Positions 35,276 through 46,797 are shown, numbered from the stretch's first letter. The stretch: 64,000 nt of DNA from Verrucomicrobiota bacterium (GCA_026397915.1 JAPLTX010000038.1:1-64000), one strand, 5' to 3'. The notes: generated by a model from the letters alone, not told the origin. Program-made: numbers and translations.

Positions 35276-35480
35276 TGAAAGGTTTCATCGGCGTTTGTAG
35301 CGTCGGCCGTCCCGGCCGAGCAACCGCTGCGGTTTGAATCCTGTTTCGCATCAGAGAAGTCCCGTCGGCCGAGACGGCCGACACTACAAGACCTTCGGGC
35401 GAGACGCCCAACTCTACAAGACCCTCGGGCGAGACGCCCAACTCTACAAGACCCTCGGGCGAGACGCCCGACTCTACAAC
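35276..35480 (-). repeat. Hairpin repeat array downstream of the collagen-like pseudogene
   Basis: Four 30-base units lie at 35361-35390, 35391-35420, 35421-35450 and 35451-35480. Each has a 7-base stem with an AGA loop, TCGGCCG-AGA-CGGCCGA or TCGGGCG-AGA-CGCCCGA (some with one mismatch), followed by CTACAAG. The part 35276-35390 is repeated in inverted orientation at 53036-53170. Relative to the two collagen-like genes the array has the same orientation in both places. Confidence 0.8.
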
Positions 35481-35484
35481 ACGC

Positions 35485-35941
35485 TCATCGCCTCAACGCC
35501 CCGATCAACTCATTGATCTTCGCGATGATGGCGGCTTGTGGTCGGCATCGCCGGGGAGTTCTTGAACGGCGTTGCTGTTCGCGCTTGAGCCGGCGATGGC
35601 GTCGCTGAGTTGTTGGCCGTTGACTTCTCCGGCCGGGCCTTGCGGGCCTTCGGAACCTGCTGCACCTTCGGGACCGGCGGGACCAACCGCCACAGTGAAC
35701 GGGCCGTAGCTGCTGCCGTCGCTCATGTCCACGATGGCGCGGCCATCGCCGCTGTCGCGGCGCCATCGTTTTCTTTGTGGACGCCCGGACCCGGCGCTGC
35801 ATTTGGAACATCTCCCGCGCCAACGCAATCCCGCCGTTCTCCAGACGGCCGTTCGAGGCGCAGGATCACGCCGTCCGCCAGGGGAAACCTGATTCTGCTG
35901 CTGCAAAAACCTGAAGCCCGGCACCCACTTTGAATGTGCAA
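35485..35941 (-). pseudogene. Collagen-like protein gene broken by frameshifts
   Basis: On the minus strand three frames must be joined to read one protein: PLADGVILRLE ... DVPNAAPGPGVHKEND, then SGDGRAIVDMSDGSSYGPF with Gly-X-Y repeats ([20 protein letters not shown]) and NGQQLSDAIAGSSANSNAVQEL, then AAIIAKINELIGALRR with a stop at 35485. The shifts fall near 35755-35765 and near 35545; the second looks like a single-base loss. The [15 protein letters not shown] segment is shared with the collagen-like gene at 52607-53035. No start codon is convincing, so this is a decayed copy. Confidence 0.65.
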
Positions 35942-35983
35942 TTCGTTTTACCTATGACGCATTACGTATTACGAATGTTGCCC

Positions 35984-37735
35984 ATGAAACGCCGCTGGCT
36001 CATCGCGTCGCCCGATCCCGCACTACAAGAGCAACTCGCCGACGCACTCCGCATCTCGACCGCGCTTGCGCAGGTGCTCATCAACCGCGGCCATCGCACG
36101 CCGGAGGCAGCGGCGCGCTTCCTCAAACCGCGCTTGGCCGATCTCAGCGACCCGTTCCTGCTGCCGGACATGAAGGAGGCCGTTGCACGCGTCTTCGCGG
36201 CCATCGAGCGGCGCGAGAAGGTCGTCATCTTCGGCGACTACGACGTGGACGGCATCACCGCAACCGCCCAGCTTTGCCAACTGCTGCGCGCGCTCGGCGC
36301 GGAGGTTGGGTGCTACCTGCCGAACCGGATGGAGGAAGGCTACGGCCTCAGTCAGGGCGCGGTGGAGGCGTGCATCGCTGCGCACCAGCCGAAGCTCCTG
36401 ATTGCAGTGGACTGCGGCACCACGGCAGCGGCGCAGATTGAATGGTTGTCGTCGCGCGGCGTGGACGCCATCATCTTGGATCATCACGAGATGCCGGAAG
36501 GCTCGAAGCTGCCGCGTTGTGTCGGCGTGGTGAATCCGAAACGCGAGACGGGCGAAACGCCGTGGCACCATCTAGCCAGCGCCGGGCTGGCGTTCAAGTT
36601 TGGCCACGCGTTGTTGAAAGAAGGGCGCAACCGGAACCTGCAGGCCGCGGCAGCGGTGGACTTGAAGCAATGGCTCGACCTCGCCGCCATCGGCACCATC
36701 GCCGACATCGTTCCGCTGGTTGGAGAGAACCGGCTCATTGCCGCCGCCGGTCTGCCGCAGATCGGCGCGACCCGCCGAGTCGGCCTGCGCGTATTGATGG
36801 AGGTGGCGCAGATTCGGCCGCCGGTGACGCCGTATCACGTCGGCTTTGGCATTGGCCCGCGCCTCAACGCCGCCGGCCGGTTGCAGGACGCAGAGAAAGC
36901 ACTGGAACTTTTGCTCAACGACGACCGCGCGAGCGCGCTGGAAGTCGCGCGCTGGCTCGACAGCAATAACCGCGAGCGGCAGACGATCGAAAAACAAATC
37001 GCCGAGGAAGCCACCAAACGGACGGCGCAGGAGTTCCACGCTCACCACGACTACGTTATCGTCCAAGCGGACCCGGCATGGCACATCGGCGTGGTTGGGA
37101 TTGTCGCCTCGCGGGTGCTGCGGACGTTCTACCGGCCGACGATCATCATCGGCGGCGCGCCGCCGGAAGCGACGGGCGACGGCTGGCGCGGTTCCGGCCG
37201 GAGCATCGAGGGCTACGACATTACCGCCGGGCTGGCGCACTGCCGCGAGCTGCTGCTCCGTTTCGGCGGCCACGAGATGGCGGCAGGGCTTTCGGTCAAA
37301 CCGGAGAACGTGGCGAAGCTGCGCGACGCGCTCAACGAGCACGCGCGGCAAACGATTCCGGCGGAGGCGTTGGTGCCGGCGTGGCGGCTGGACGCGGAAC
37401 TGTCGTTTTGCGATCTCAACGAGGAACTGATCGAGGATCTCTCGCAAATCGAACCGACCGGCCAGGAGAACCCGCGACCGTTATTTTGCGCGCGCGGCGT
37501 CCGCATTCGCAACGAGCCGCGCACGGTCGGCAAGACCGGCGATCACCTGAAGCTCTGGCTGACGGATGGCAAGAACAGTTTCGACGCCATCGGCTTTGGC
37601 ATGGGCAAGCGGGAGTTGAAGGCGGGCGACGCGGTGGACATTGTCTTCGCGCCGGAGATCAACGAATACGAAGGCCGGCGCAGCATCCAGCTCAAGTTGC
37701 AGGACGTGCAGCCGAGCGAGGAACGTGAAGGGTAG
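35984..37735 (+). CDS. recJ: Single-stranded-DNA-specific 5'-3' exonuclease RecJ
   Basis: RecJ resects 5' ends in recombination and mismatch repair. The 583-residue protein belongs to the DHH phosphoesterases: FGDYDVDGITAT near residue 82, VDCGTT, ILDHHEMP near 165, GFGIGPRLNAAGR and the DHHA1 block RFGGHEMAAG near 428. A C-terminal OB-fold region follows. The ATG at 35984 (MKRRWLIASPDPA) is preferred; the frame reaches back to 35930 across a low-complexity stretch. A strong hairpin ends the convergent rpmB gene just beyond its stop. Confidence 0.95.
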   Translation: MKRRWLIASPDPALQEQLADALRISTALAQVLINRGHRTPEAAARFLKPRLADLSDPFLLPDMKEAVARVFAAIERREKVVIFGDYDVDGITATAQLCQLLRALGAEVGCYLPNRMEEGYGLSQGAVEACIAAHQPKLLIAVDCGTTAAAQIEWLSSRGVDAIILDHHEMPEGSKLPRCVGVVNPKRETGETPWHHLASAGLAFKFGHALLKEGRNRNLQAAAAVDLKQWLDLAAIGTIADIVPLVGENRLIAAAGLPQIGATRRVGLRVLMEVAQIRPPVTPYHVGFGIGPRLNAAGRLQDAEKALELLLNDDRASALEVARWLDSNNRERQTIEKQIAEEATKRTAQEFHAHHDYVIVQADPAWHIGVVGIVASRVLRTFYRPTIIIGGAPPEATGDGWRGSGRSIEGYDITAGLAHCRELLLRFGGHEMAAGLSVKPENVAKLRDALNEHARQTIPAEALVPAWRLDAELSFCDLNEELIEDLSQIEPTGQENPRPLFCARGVRIRNEPRTVGKTGDHLKLWLTDGKNSFDAIGFGMGKRELKAGDAVDIVFAPEINEYEGRRSIQLKLQDVQPSEEREG

Positions 37736-37740
37736 GGCGT

Positions 37741-37781
37741 AAAAACGAAGCGTGGAGCGTAATCGCAGTCACGCTCCACGC
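37741..37781 (-). terminator. Intrinsic terminator of rpmB
   Basis: An 11-base perfect stem (GCGTGGAGCGT at 37750-37760 and ACGCTCCACGC at 37771-37781) has a 10-base loop. Read on the minus strand it is followed by TTCGTTTTT, so it suits rpmB. On the plus strand no T-run follows, though it may also slow transcription leaving recJ. Confidence 0.75.
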
Positions 37782-37803
37782 GCTACGTCTTAAAGTCTAT
37801 GCG

Positions 37804-38067
37804 TTACGCCGCCTTCGGCTCGGGCTTCCAAGTCCGAACGGGCGGGCGAACAACGCGGCCGGCCTTCATGCAGGAGGCGCAGACCATCACGTTGCGCACG
37901 GTGCCGTTGATGAGCGCCTTGACGCGCTGGAGGTTCGGGAAGAACCGGCGCTTGGTCATGGCGGTGACATGCGTGCCGATGCCGCCTTCTTTCTTGGCCT
38001 TGCCGCTTCGGATGATTCGATGGCCCTTGATCGAGCCTTTGCCGCAAATTGAACACTGAAATGACAT
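37804..38067 (-). CDS. rpmB: Ribosomal protein bL28
   Basis: bL28 is a small protein of the 50S subunit. The 87-residue product starts MSFQCSICGKGSIKGHRI and contains KRRFFPNLQRVKALINGT and VCASCMKAGRVVR. Two CxxC pairs (C5-C8 and C63-C66) mark the zinc-binding C+ form. AAGGA lies eight bases before the ATG on the minus strand. The gene stands alone with a good terminator behind it. The tail is short and basic, as usual. Confidence 0.96.
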   Translation of the reverse strand: MSFQCSICGKGSIKGHRIIRSGKAKKEGGIGTHVTAMTKRRFFPNLQRVKALINGTVRNVMVCASCMKAGRVVRPPVRTWKPEPKAA

Positions 38068-38166
38068 AACTTGGTCCTTCTATTTGGTCGTTAAAGGGCG
38101 CGAACTCTAGCCAACGCCGCCCCGGCGCGCAAGCCCCAATCTGAGGGAATTTTCGGCGCGCATTCT

Positions 38167-38194
38167 TTGACAAAACGGCCCGTTTCTGAATAAT
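38167..38194 (+). promoter_or_regulatory. Candidate sigma70 promoter of the ThuA-oxidoreductase operon
   Basis: A perfect TTGACA at 38167-38172 and AATAAT at 38189-38194 (five of six consensus bases) are 16 bases apart. They lie about 65 bases before the ThuA-like gene and point toward it. Confidence 0.6.
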
Positions 38195-38258
38195 CTGACA
38201 CCCACCGACCGGAAAGAAGCCGCCGTGCGGATGAACGAATCCGGCGGACAAGAGCGCC

Positions 38259-39041
38259 ATGAATAGAACGATTGCAGTCTCCTGTCTCATGCTGGCCACA
38301 GTAGCCATGTTTCTTCCTTGCTGTAGCCCCTCGTCAGCCCAGGGCGCGGAAGAGAAACGCGTGCTTGTGTTCACGCGGAACGGCCCGACGCTCAATGGAA
38401 AGAAAGGCTTTGTCCACGACAACATCGCCAGCAGCGTCGAAGCCATCAAGAAGCTCGGTGCGGAGAACAGTTTTGGTGTGGATGTGTCGGACGATCCGCA
38501 GGTGTTCACCGACGCGAACCTGAAGAAGTATAAGGCGCTGGTGTTCTCCAACACCAACAACGAGGTCTTCGACACGGAGGAGCAGAAGAAGGCGTTGCAG
38601 AACTACGTCCATGCAGGCGGCGGCATCGTCGGCATCCACTCGGCATGCGCCATGATGCGAAATTGGCCGTGGATGTGGCAGTTGATGGGCGGGACGTTCG
38701 ACTATCATCCGAAATTACAGCCATTCACGATCCACGTCGTGGACCGCAAACATCCCTCGACGGCGCACCTCGGCGAGACGTGGGAGTGGCAGGATGAGTT
38801 TTACTTCCTGAAGGAGATGCCGAAAGGCCTGCACATCCTGCTGGAAGGCGACCTGACGAAGCTTGAAGACAAGCGGAAGCCGGCGGACGAGAAGAGCCGG
38901 CCGCTGACGTGGTGCCACGAATTTGAAGGCGGACGCTGCTGGTTCACAGCGCTCGGCCACAAGAAAGAACATTATTCGGACCCGAACCTGATGAAGCACA
39001 TCCTTGGCGGCATCCAATGGGCCATGGGTGAGAAGAAGTAA
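38259..39041 (+). CDS. Secreted ThuA-like (trehalose utilisation) domain protein
   Basis: The 260-residue protein has an N-terminal signal (MNRTIAVSCLMLATVAMFL, with PCCSPS just after, possibly a lipobox). The rest is a ThuA domain, a glutamine-amidotransferase-like fold: RVLVFTRNGP, KYKALVFSNTNNEVF, YVHAGGGIVGIHSA near residues 120-133, and GRCWFTALGHKKEHY near the end. ThuA proteins are common in Verrucomicrobia and Planctomycetes beside sugar oxidoreductases, as here. The exact reaction is not established. It is first in a three-gene operon with its own promoter. Confidence 0.85.
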   Translation: MNRTIAVSCLMLATVAMFLPCCSPSSAQGAEEKRVLVFTRNGPTLNGKKGFVHDNIASSVEAIKKLGAENSFGVDVSDDPQVFTDANLKKYKALVFSNTNNEVFDTEEQKKALQNYVHAGGGIVGIHSACAMMRNWPWMWQLMGGTFDYHPKLQPFTIHVVDRKHPSTAHLGETWEWQDEFYFLKEMPKGLHILLEGDLTKLEDKRKPADEKSRPLTWCHEFEGGRCWFTALGHKKEHYSDPNLMKHILGGIQWAMGEKK

Positions 39042-39054
39042 CGGAGTTGATACC

Positions 39055-40458
39055 ATGCAAACATCCCGTCGTGAGTTCCTGAAAGCTACGGTCGTCGGCG
39101 CGGGCGCGCTGGCGTTCCCCAATATCATCCCTGCGTCGGTCCTTGGAGCGAACGCGCCGAGCAAGAAGATCAACATCCTCCAGATCGGCTGCGGCCGCAT
39201 CGGGCGCAGCATGGACATGCCCGGCATCCTCAAGCAGGACGCCGCGCGCATGATCGCCGTGTGCGACCTCGATTCCATCCGCGTGAAGGACGCGAAGCGG
39301 TTCGTCGAGGAGACATATGCGAAGAAGAAGATCACGCTCGATGTCGCCACCTACGGTGATTACCGCGAGGCGTTACAGCGGAAGGACATTGACGCGGTTG
39401 CTGTCAGCTTGCCCGACCACTGGCACGCCCAGCCGGTCATTGAGGCCGTGCTCGCCGGCAAGGACATCTACGTTCAGAAGCCGCTGACTATGACACTCGT
39501 CGAGGGCCGCGCCGTCAGCGACATCGTCCGTAAGAGCAAGCGCATGTTCCAGATCGGCAGCCAGCAGCGTTCAAACCCGGGTTTCCGCATGGCCTGCGAG
39601 GCGGTCCGCAATGGTCGCATCGGCAAGGTGCATACTGTCAAGGTTGGCCTGCCTACTGATCCGAGCGGCGGAAGCACAGCCGAGATGCCCGTCCCGTCCA
39701 ATCTCAACTACGATATGTGGCTCGGCCCGACGCCGCTCGCGCCCTACAACGAGGACCGCGTCCACTCGCAGAACGAGAACCCGAAGAAGCGTTACGGCGA
39801 CAGGCCGGGCTGGCTGCGGATTGACTCCTACTGCCTCGGCATGATCACCGGCTGGGGCGCGCATCACGTGGACATCGCGCATTGGGGTATGGGCACAGAG
39901 ATGACCGGCCCGATCGAGGTCGAAGGCAAGGCCGAGTTCCCGAAGGAAGGTCTCTGGAACGTTCACGGGCCGTATCACATCGAGGCGAAATACGCCAACG
40001 GCGCCACGCTGATCATTGACAACACCTTCGATGTCGGCGTGCGCTTTGAAGGCTCCGATGGCTGGATTTTTGTCACGCGCGGTGCAGAGAAGGTCACTGC
40101 CAGCGACCCCAGCACGGGAAAGAAGAAAAAGAAGGCGCTCGACGCCAGCAACCCGGACATCTTCAAGCAACCACGCGGCAAGAAGGACATCCGCCTCCAC
40201 GTCAGCCCGAAGGACGACCATCACCTCGATTGGGTTACCAGCATGCTGACGCGCAAGCCCGGCGCGACGTCGCCCGAGCAGGCGCACCGTTCCAACAGCG
40301 CATGCATCGTCCCGTGGATCGCAATGAAGCTCGGCCGCAAGCTCAAGTGGGATCCGAAAGCTGAGCAGTTCATCGGTGACGATATTGCGAACTCCATGCT
40401 CTCCCGCGCTGAACGCGCCCCTTACGGCGCAATGTCATTCCTCAAGAAGAACGCCTGA
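39055..40458 (+). CDS. Tat-exported Gfo/Idh/MocA family oxidoreductase
   Basis: The ATG at 39055 gives 467 residues starting with a twin-arginine signal, TSRREFLKATVVGAGALAF. A Rossmann NAD(P)-binding region follows (INILQIGCGRIGRSMDM, VCDLDS), then the QKPLTM block (a variant of the E-K-P signature, with Gln for Glu) near residue 141, and the substrate domain with GWGAHHVDIAHWGMG. These enzymes oxidise or epimerise sugars and inositols; Tat export implies folding with the cofactor before transport. It lies 13 bases after the ThuA-like gene and overlaps the next oxidoreductase gene by one base. Confidence 0.88.
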   Translation: MQTSRREFLKATVVGAGALAFPNIIPASVLGANAPSKKINILQIGCGRIGRSMDMPGILKQDAARMIAVCDLDSIRVKDAKRFVEETYAKKKITLDVATYGDYREALQRKDIDAVAVSLPDHWHAQPVIEAVLAGKDIYVQKPLTMTLVEGRAVSDIVRKSKRMFQIGSQQRSNPGFRMACEAVRNGRIGKVHTVKVGLPTDPSGGSTAEMPVPSNLNYDMWLGPTPLAPYNEDRVHSQNENPKKRYGDRPGWLRIDSYCLGMITGWGAHHVDIAHWGMGTEMTGPIEVEGKAEFPKEGLWNVHGPYHIEAKYANGATLIIDNTFDVGVRFEGSDGWIFVTRGAEKVTASDPSTGKKKKKALDASNPDIFKQPRGKKDIRLHVSPKDDHHLDWVTSMLTRKPGATSPEQAHRSNSACIVPWIAMKLGRKLKWDPKAEQFIGDDIANSMLSRAERAPYGAMSFLKKNA

Positions 40459-41825
40459 TGAAAACGATATTCACGCTCACTGCCGCCATCACACTCTGCT
40501 CCATGACCGCCACCGCCGCCGAAGGCGAGCTTCGCTGGATCACGCTCGACCCCGGCCATTTCCACGCCGCGCTGGTGCAGAAGTTCATGTATCCGCAGGT
40601 CAACCCGGTCGTCCACGTTTATGCGCCCGAAGGCCCCGACGTGGGGCAGCACCTCAAGCGCATCGAGGGCTTTAACACCCGCGCCGAGAAGCCGACCCAG
40701 TGGCAGGAGAAGGTCTATACCGGCAAGGACTTCCTCGATCGCATGATCAAGGAGCGCGCCGGCAACGTCGTCGTCATCTCCGGCAACAACCGCAAAAAGA
40801 CCGACTACATCTACAAGACCCTCGACGCTGGCTTCAACGTCTTCGCCGACAAACCGATGGCCATCACCCCGCAGGCGTTCCCGCTCTTACGCAAGGCCTT
40901 CGAGCGCGCCGCGCAGAAGAAACTCCTGCTCCGCGACATCATGACCGAGCGCTACGAGATCACCGCCATTCTCCTGCGCGAACTGGTCAACGCGCCGACG
41001 GTGTTCGGCGCGCTGGAGAAGGGCACCCCGCAGCAGCCCGCGGTCGAGATGGAGAGCGTCCACTACTTCTTCAAGGAAGTCGCCGGCAAGCCGCTCACCC
41101 GGCCGCCGTGGTTCTACGACACGCGTCAGCAGGGCGAGGCCATCCCCGACGTCGACACGCATCTCGTGGACCTCGTGCAATGGCAGTGCTTCCCCGAGCA
41201 GACGCTCGACTGGAAGAAAGACATCAAGGTCCATGCCGCGAAGCGTTGGCCGACCACGATGACGCCCGCGCAGTTCAAGCTTTCCACCGGCCTCGACAAG
41301 TATCCCGACTATCTCAAGAGCGACATCGGCCCCGACGGCGCGCTCAACGTCTTCCAGAACGGCGATGTCACCTGGAGCATCAAGGGCGTCCACGCCAAAG
41401 TCGCCGCCCTCTGGGGCTTCCAAGCGCCGCCGGGAACGGGCGACACCCATTACCAGATCGTCCGCGGCAGCAAAGCCAACGTCGTTATCAAGCAGGGCAA
41501 GGAGCAGGGCTATAAAGCCACCCTCTGCGTTGAGAACAAGTCAGGTGCTTCCGCCGACGAGTTCGACAAGACCCTCCGCGCCGCCGTCGCAAAGATCGCC
41601 GTCACGTGGCCGGGCGTGGACGTGAAAAAAGCCGGCGCCTGCTGGGAGATCATCATCCCCGAGAAATACCACGTCGGCCACGAAGCCCACTTCGCGCAGG
41701 TGGCGGAGAAATACTTGCAGTTCCTTGCCGATGGGAAGATGCCCTCATGGGAAGTCCCCAACATGACCGCCAAGTATTTCGTCACCACCGAAGCCTTCCG
41801 CCTCAGCCACGCGAAGAAGAAGTAG
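40458..41825 (+). CDS. Secreted Gfo/Idh/MocA-like protein with oxidoreductase C-terminal domain
   Basis: The 455-residue protein has a signal peptide (MKTIFTLTAAITLCSMTATA). It starts RWITLDPGHFHAALVQK and carries GNVVVISGNNRKKTDYIYKT and FADKPMAI, the D-K-P version of the E-K-P block, as in the 'putative oxidoreductase C' group. The classical GxGxxG loop is replaced by LDPGHFHA, so NAD(P) binding may be altered or lost. It overlaps the upstream oxidoreductase by one base (A of its stop region), so the three genes form one transcript, probably for periplasmic sugar processing. Confidence 0.82.
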   Translation: MKTIFTLTAAITLCSMTATAAEGELRWITLDPGHFHAALVQKFMYPQVNPVVHVYAPEGPDVGQHLKRIEGFNTRAEKPTQWQEKVYTGKDFLDRMIKERAGNVVVISGNNRKKTDYIYKTLDAGFNVFADKPMAITPQAFPLLRKAFERAAQKKLLLRDIMTERYEITAILLRELVNAPTVFGALEKGTPQQPAVEMESVHYFFKEVAGKPLTRPPWFYDTRQQGEAIPDVDTHLVDLVQWQCFPEQTLDWKKDIKVHAAKRWPTTMTPAQFKLSTGLDKYPDYLKSDIGPDGALNVFQNGDVTWSIKGVHAKVAALWGFQAPPGTGDTHYQIVRGSKANVVIKQGKEQGYKATLCVENKSGASADEFDKTLRAAVAKIAVTWPGVDVKKAGACWEIIIPEKYHVGHEAHFAQVAEKYLQFLADGKMPSWEVPNMTAKYFVTTEAFRLSHAKKK

Positions 41826-41856
41826 GACGGTCATCCTGACAGTCCCAATCTGCGTC

Positions 41857-41878
41857 GAACGAACTTGGAAGTTCGTTC
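41857..41878 (+). terminator. Perfect 10-base hairpin after the oxidoreductase operon
   Basis: GAACGAACTT and AAGTTCGTTC are separated only by GG. The stem follows the operon's last stop by 31 bases. The run after it (TGCTTACGTCTTTCC) is only partly T-rich, so it may be a weak or factor-assisted terminator. Confidence 0.45.
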
Positions 41879-41980
41879 TGCTTACGTCTTTCCGCTTGTT
41901 CAGCCGGTTCGCTATGTTTTTGAGGCTTGTTTTGACCGCCAAAAATCGGCACAGTTCGCGCGGTTTTTTCTGGAGAACTT

Positions 41981-43372
41981 ATGCCTATAGACATCAAGAA
42001 GTTGGTCAGTGAGCGGTTGGGCGAGAACTATAGCCTGCACGAGCGCTACGTGAACTCGACGCTGGTGAAGGTGTTGCGCACGGTCGGGTTTGACAAGGTT
42101 TACGCGAAAGCTCTGGGCCAATACCTCTGGGACAAGGAAGGAAATCGTTACCTCGATTACCTCAGCGGTTACGGCGTGTATAACATCGGCCGTAATCATC
42201 CGGCAGTGCAGAAGGCCATCCGCGATGTGCTCGATCTGGACCTGCCGAACATGGTGCAACTCGACTGCGCGTTCCTCAGCGGCGTGGCGGCCGAGGAGTT
42301 GGTGAAACGCTGCCCGCCGCACTTGAACGCGGTGTTTTTCTGCAACAGCGGCACGGAGGCGGTGGAAGGCGCGCTGAAGTTTGCCAAGGCTGCCACGGGC
42401 CGGTCGCGCCTTGTGTATTTCGATAACGCGTTTCATGGGCTGACGCTTGGCTCCCTCAGTATCAACGGCGCGGAGAGTTTTCGCGAAGGTTTCGAGCCGC
42501 TGTTGCCGGGCTGCGAGAAGATCAAGATGAACGACATCGCGGCGCTGGAGCAGCTTCTGGCCAAACGTGACGTAGCGGCGTTCATCTTCGAGTGTTGCCA
42601 AGGCAAGATGCTGGACGTGCCGAAGGACGATTTCCTGCCGGCGGCGCAGGCGCTTTGCCGTAAATACGGCACGCTGTTTATCAGCGATGAGGTTCAGACC
42701 GGCTTTGGGCGCACGGGCAAGATGTTCGGGTTTCAGCATTGGAACCTGGAACCGGACATCATCACCCTCGCCAAGACTCTCGGTGGCGGCTATGTCCCGT
42801 GTGGGGCGTTCGTCTCGCGGCGCGAGATTTACCAGAAAATCTTTTCGCGGATGGACCGCTGCGTGGTGCATTCGACGACGTTCGGCCGGAACAACCTCGC
42901 GATGGTCGGCGCCATGGCCATGCTACACGTGTTAGAAGACGAGAATCTCATCGAACGCGGCCGGAAGCTATCAGAGTTTCTGTTCACCGAGCTGAACAAG
43001 CTCAAGGAGAAGCACGAACTGATCAAGGAAGTCCGCGGCAAAGGCTTGATGATCGGCATTGAGTTTAAGGAGCCGCGCGGGTTTCAGGCGAAGATGGCGT
43101 GGAAGACGATCCACGCAGCCGACAAGTCTTTGTTTCCGCAAATCATCGTCAGCAATCTGCTCAAGAAACACCGCGTTCTCGCGCAGGTCGCCGCTCACCA
43201 TCATGATATCGTCAAGATTCTCCCGCCGCTGGTAAGCACGGAGGAAGACGCGCGTTGCTTCGTCAACGGCCTCGACGACGTGTTGAACGACTGCGATCGC
43301 GCCATCGGCCCGATGGTGGAGTTCGGCCTCGGCCTCGCCAAAGCTGCGATGTCCGCAAGAAGCGCGGCGTGA
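41981..43372 (+). CDS. Class III PLP-dependent aminotransferase
   Basis: The 463-residue protein is a fold-type I class III aminotransferase. It has FFCNSGTEAVEGALKFA near residues 112-128, FISDEVQTGFGRTGKMF near 228-244 with the cofactor-binding Asp, and TLAKTLGGGY with the Schiff-base Lys265. Relatives act on acetylornithine, ornithine, putrescine or in hopanoid side-chain synthesis. An N-terminal extension of about 45 residues (ENYSLHERYVNSTLVKVL) sets it apart from plain ArgD. GGAGA lies six bases before the ATG. No pathway partner is adjacent, so the substrate is open. Confidence 0.85.
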   Translation: MPIDIKKLVSERLGENYSLHERYVNSTLVKVLRTVGFDKVYAKALGQYLWDKEGNRYLDYLSGYGVYNIGRNHPAVQKAIRDVLDLDLPNMVQLDCAFLSGVAAEELVKRCPPHLNAVFFCNSGTEAVEGALKFAKAATGRSRLVYFDNAFHGLTLGSLSINGAESFREGFEPLLPGCEKIKMNDIAALEQLLAKRDVAAFIFECCQGKMLDVPKDDFLPAAQALCRKYGTLFISDEVQTGFGRTGKMFGFQHWNLEPDIITLAKTLGGGYVPCGAFVSRREIYQKIFSRMDRCVVHSTTFGRNNLAMVGAMAMLHVLEDENLIERGRKLSEFLFTELNKLKEKHELIKEVRGKGLMIGIEFKEPRGFQAKMAWKTIHAADKSLFPQIIVSNLLKKHRVLAQVAAHHHDIVKILPPLVSTEEDARCFVNGLDDVLNDCDRAIGPMVEFGLGLAKAAMSARSAA

Positions 43373-43440
43373 TAATGCCGCGCAGAGTGGCGCGGTGGGA
43401 AGCGTTTTGACAGCAGGCGCGAGCGGGAGGATGTTATCGC

Positions 43441-43554
43441 GTGAAAGGTGCGATCAACAACCTGTCGCAATTGCGGGATCTGCCGCCAATGTTTCATCCG
43501 ACGTGGCTGGTGGTGCTGCTCTTCGTCGTCTGGCTGGCCACCTGTGCTGGTTGA
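43441..43554 (+). CDS. Possible 37-residue membrane peptide
   Basis: GTG at 43441, ten bases after GGGAGG, opens a 37-codon frame. The product ends in one strong hydrophobic helix (WLVVLLFVVWLATCAG) and starts with a polar half (KGAINNLSQLRDLPP). It follows the aminotransferase by 68 bases. A different frame from the ATG at 43431 is also open to 43625, so the coding choice is uncertain. Confidence 0.3.
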   Translation: MKGAINNLSQLRDLPPMFHPTWLVVLLFVVWLATCAG

Positions 43555-43615
43555 TGAATTGCCAGTGGTGGTTCCACGACGTTCCCGCGTTGAACCGCCA
43601 ATGGGCCGCAGGAAT

Positions 43616-44035
43616 TCAGATGTAAAACATTCCCCCGGTTGGTTCAGTTGCAGCCGCAAGCTCCTCGAGCGTCACATCGTCCGCAATCTGCTCCGCGGCC
43701 GTTTTTATCTTCCGCCATACTTGCTTCATTCCCTCCGGACATTTGGGATCGCCAAGACTCGGTATGTCCAGCACATGCCCTTGAACAGCGCGCACCACAT
43801 CACCAAAGGAGATTTCGCCCGGAGGCTTGGCCAAACAGTAGCCGCCGTCTTTTCCCCGTTTGCTTTTCACAAGGCCGGCGCTTCGCAGCACCGTGAGAAT
43901 CTGCACCAGATAGTTTTCAGGGATGCCTTGCACAGTCGCCAGTTCCTGAATGTGCATTGTCTGCTTTTCACCATAACGGCGTGCCATTAGTTCGACGGCT
44001 CGGCACGCGTAATCAGTTTTTATTGAGAGTTTCAC
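43616..44035 (-). CDS. Rrf2 family transcriptional regulator
   Basis: The 139-residue protein starts MKLSIKTDYACRAVELMA, the usual Rrf2 opening, with a winged helix (about 1-80) containing IPENYLVQILTVLRSAGLVKSKRGKDGGYCLAK. Where IscR has three cysteines that hold an iron-sulfur cluster, this protein has only one (DPKCPEG), so it is probably not an Fe-S sensor of the IscR kind. Cysteine synthase-linked CymR-type regulators lack the cluster too. It is divergent from gyrB with separate promoters, and no iron-sulfur assembly genes are nearby. The regulated genes are unknown. Confidence 0.85.
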   Translation of the reverse strand: MKLSIKTDYACRAVELMARRYGEKQTMHIQELATVQGIPENYLVQILTVLRSAGLVKSKRGKDGGYCLAKPPGEISFGDVVRAVQGHVLDIPSLGDPKCPEGMKQVWRKIKTAAEQIADDVTLEELAAATEPTGGMFYI

Positions 44036-44076
44036 GGCAGAAAAGTCATCTTTAGCAATCTAATCAAGATGGTTTT

Positions 44077-44105
44077 CTACTAGTTCTTGTGCGCCGGAAA
44101 GTCAA
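44077..44105 (-). promoter_or_regulatory. Candidate promoter of the Rrf2 gene
   Basis: Read on the minus strand, TTGACT (44105-44100) and TAGTAG (44082-44077) are 17 bases apart, about 40 bases before the start codon. The -35 is five of six to consensus; the -10 is weak. Confidence 0.35.
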
Positions 44106-44226
44106 GTTTCCTGCCACGAATTGGCTTGCTTTGTCGCGCGAATGAACGATTTCTGCCCATTGTTGTGGTAGATTGCATCCTATGGATTTGCAATATGTTA
44201 CGTCCGGAGTCGAACCTAGATTATCA

Positions 44227-46797
<2,571 letters not shown>

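Noticed and set aside
35361-35480. CRISPR array
   Set aside because: Four contiguous 30-base units without spacers; each is a hairpin.
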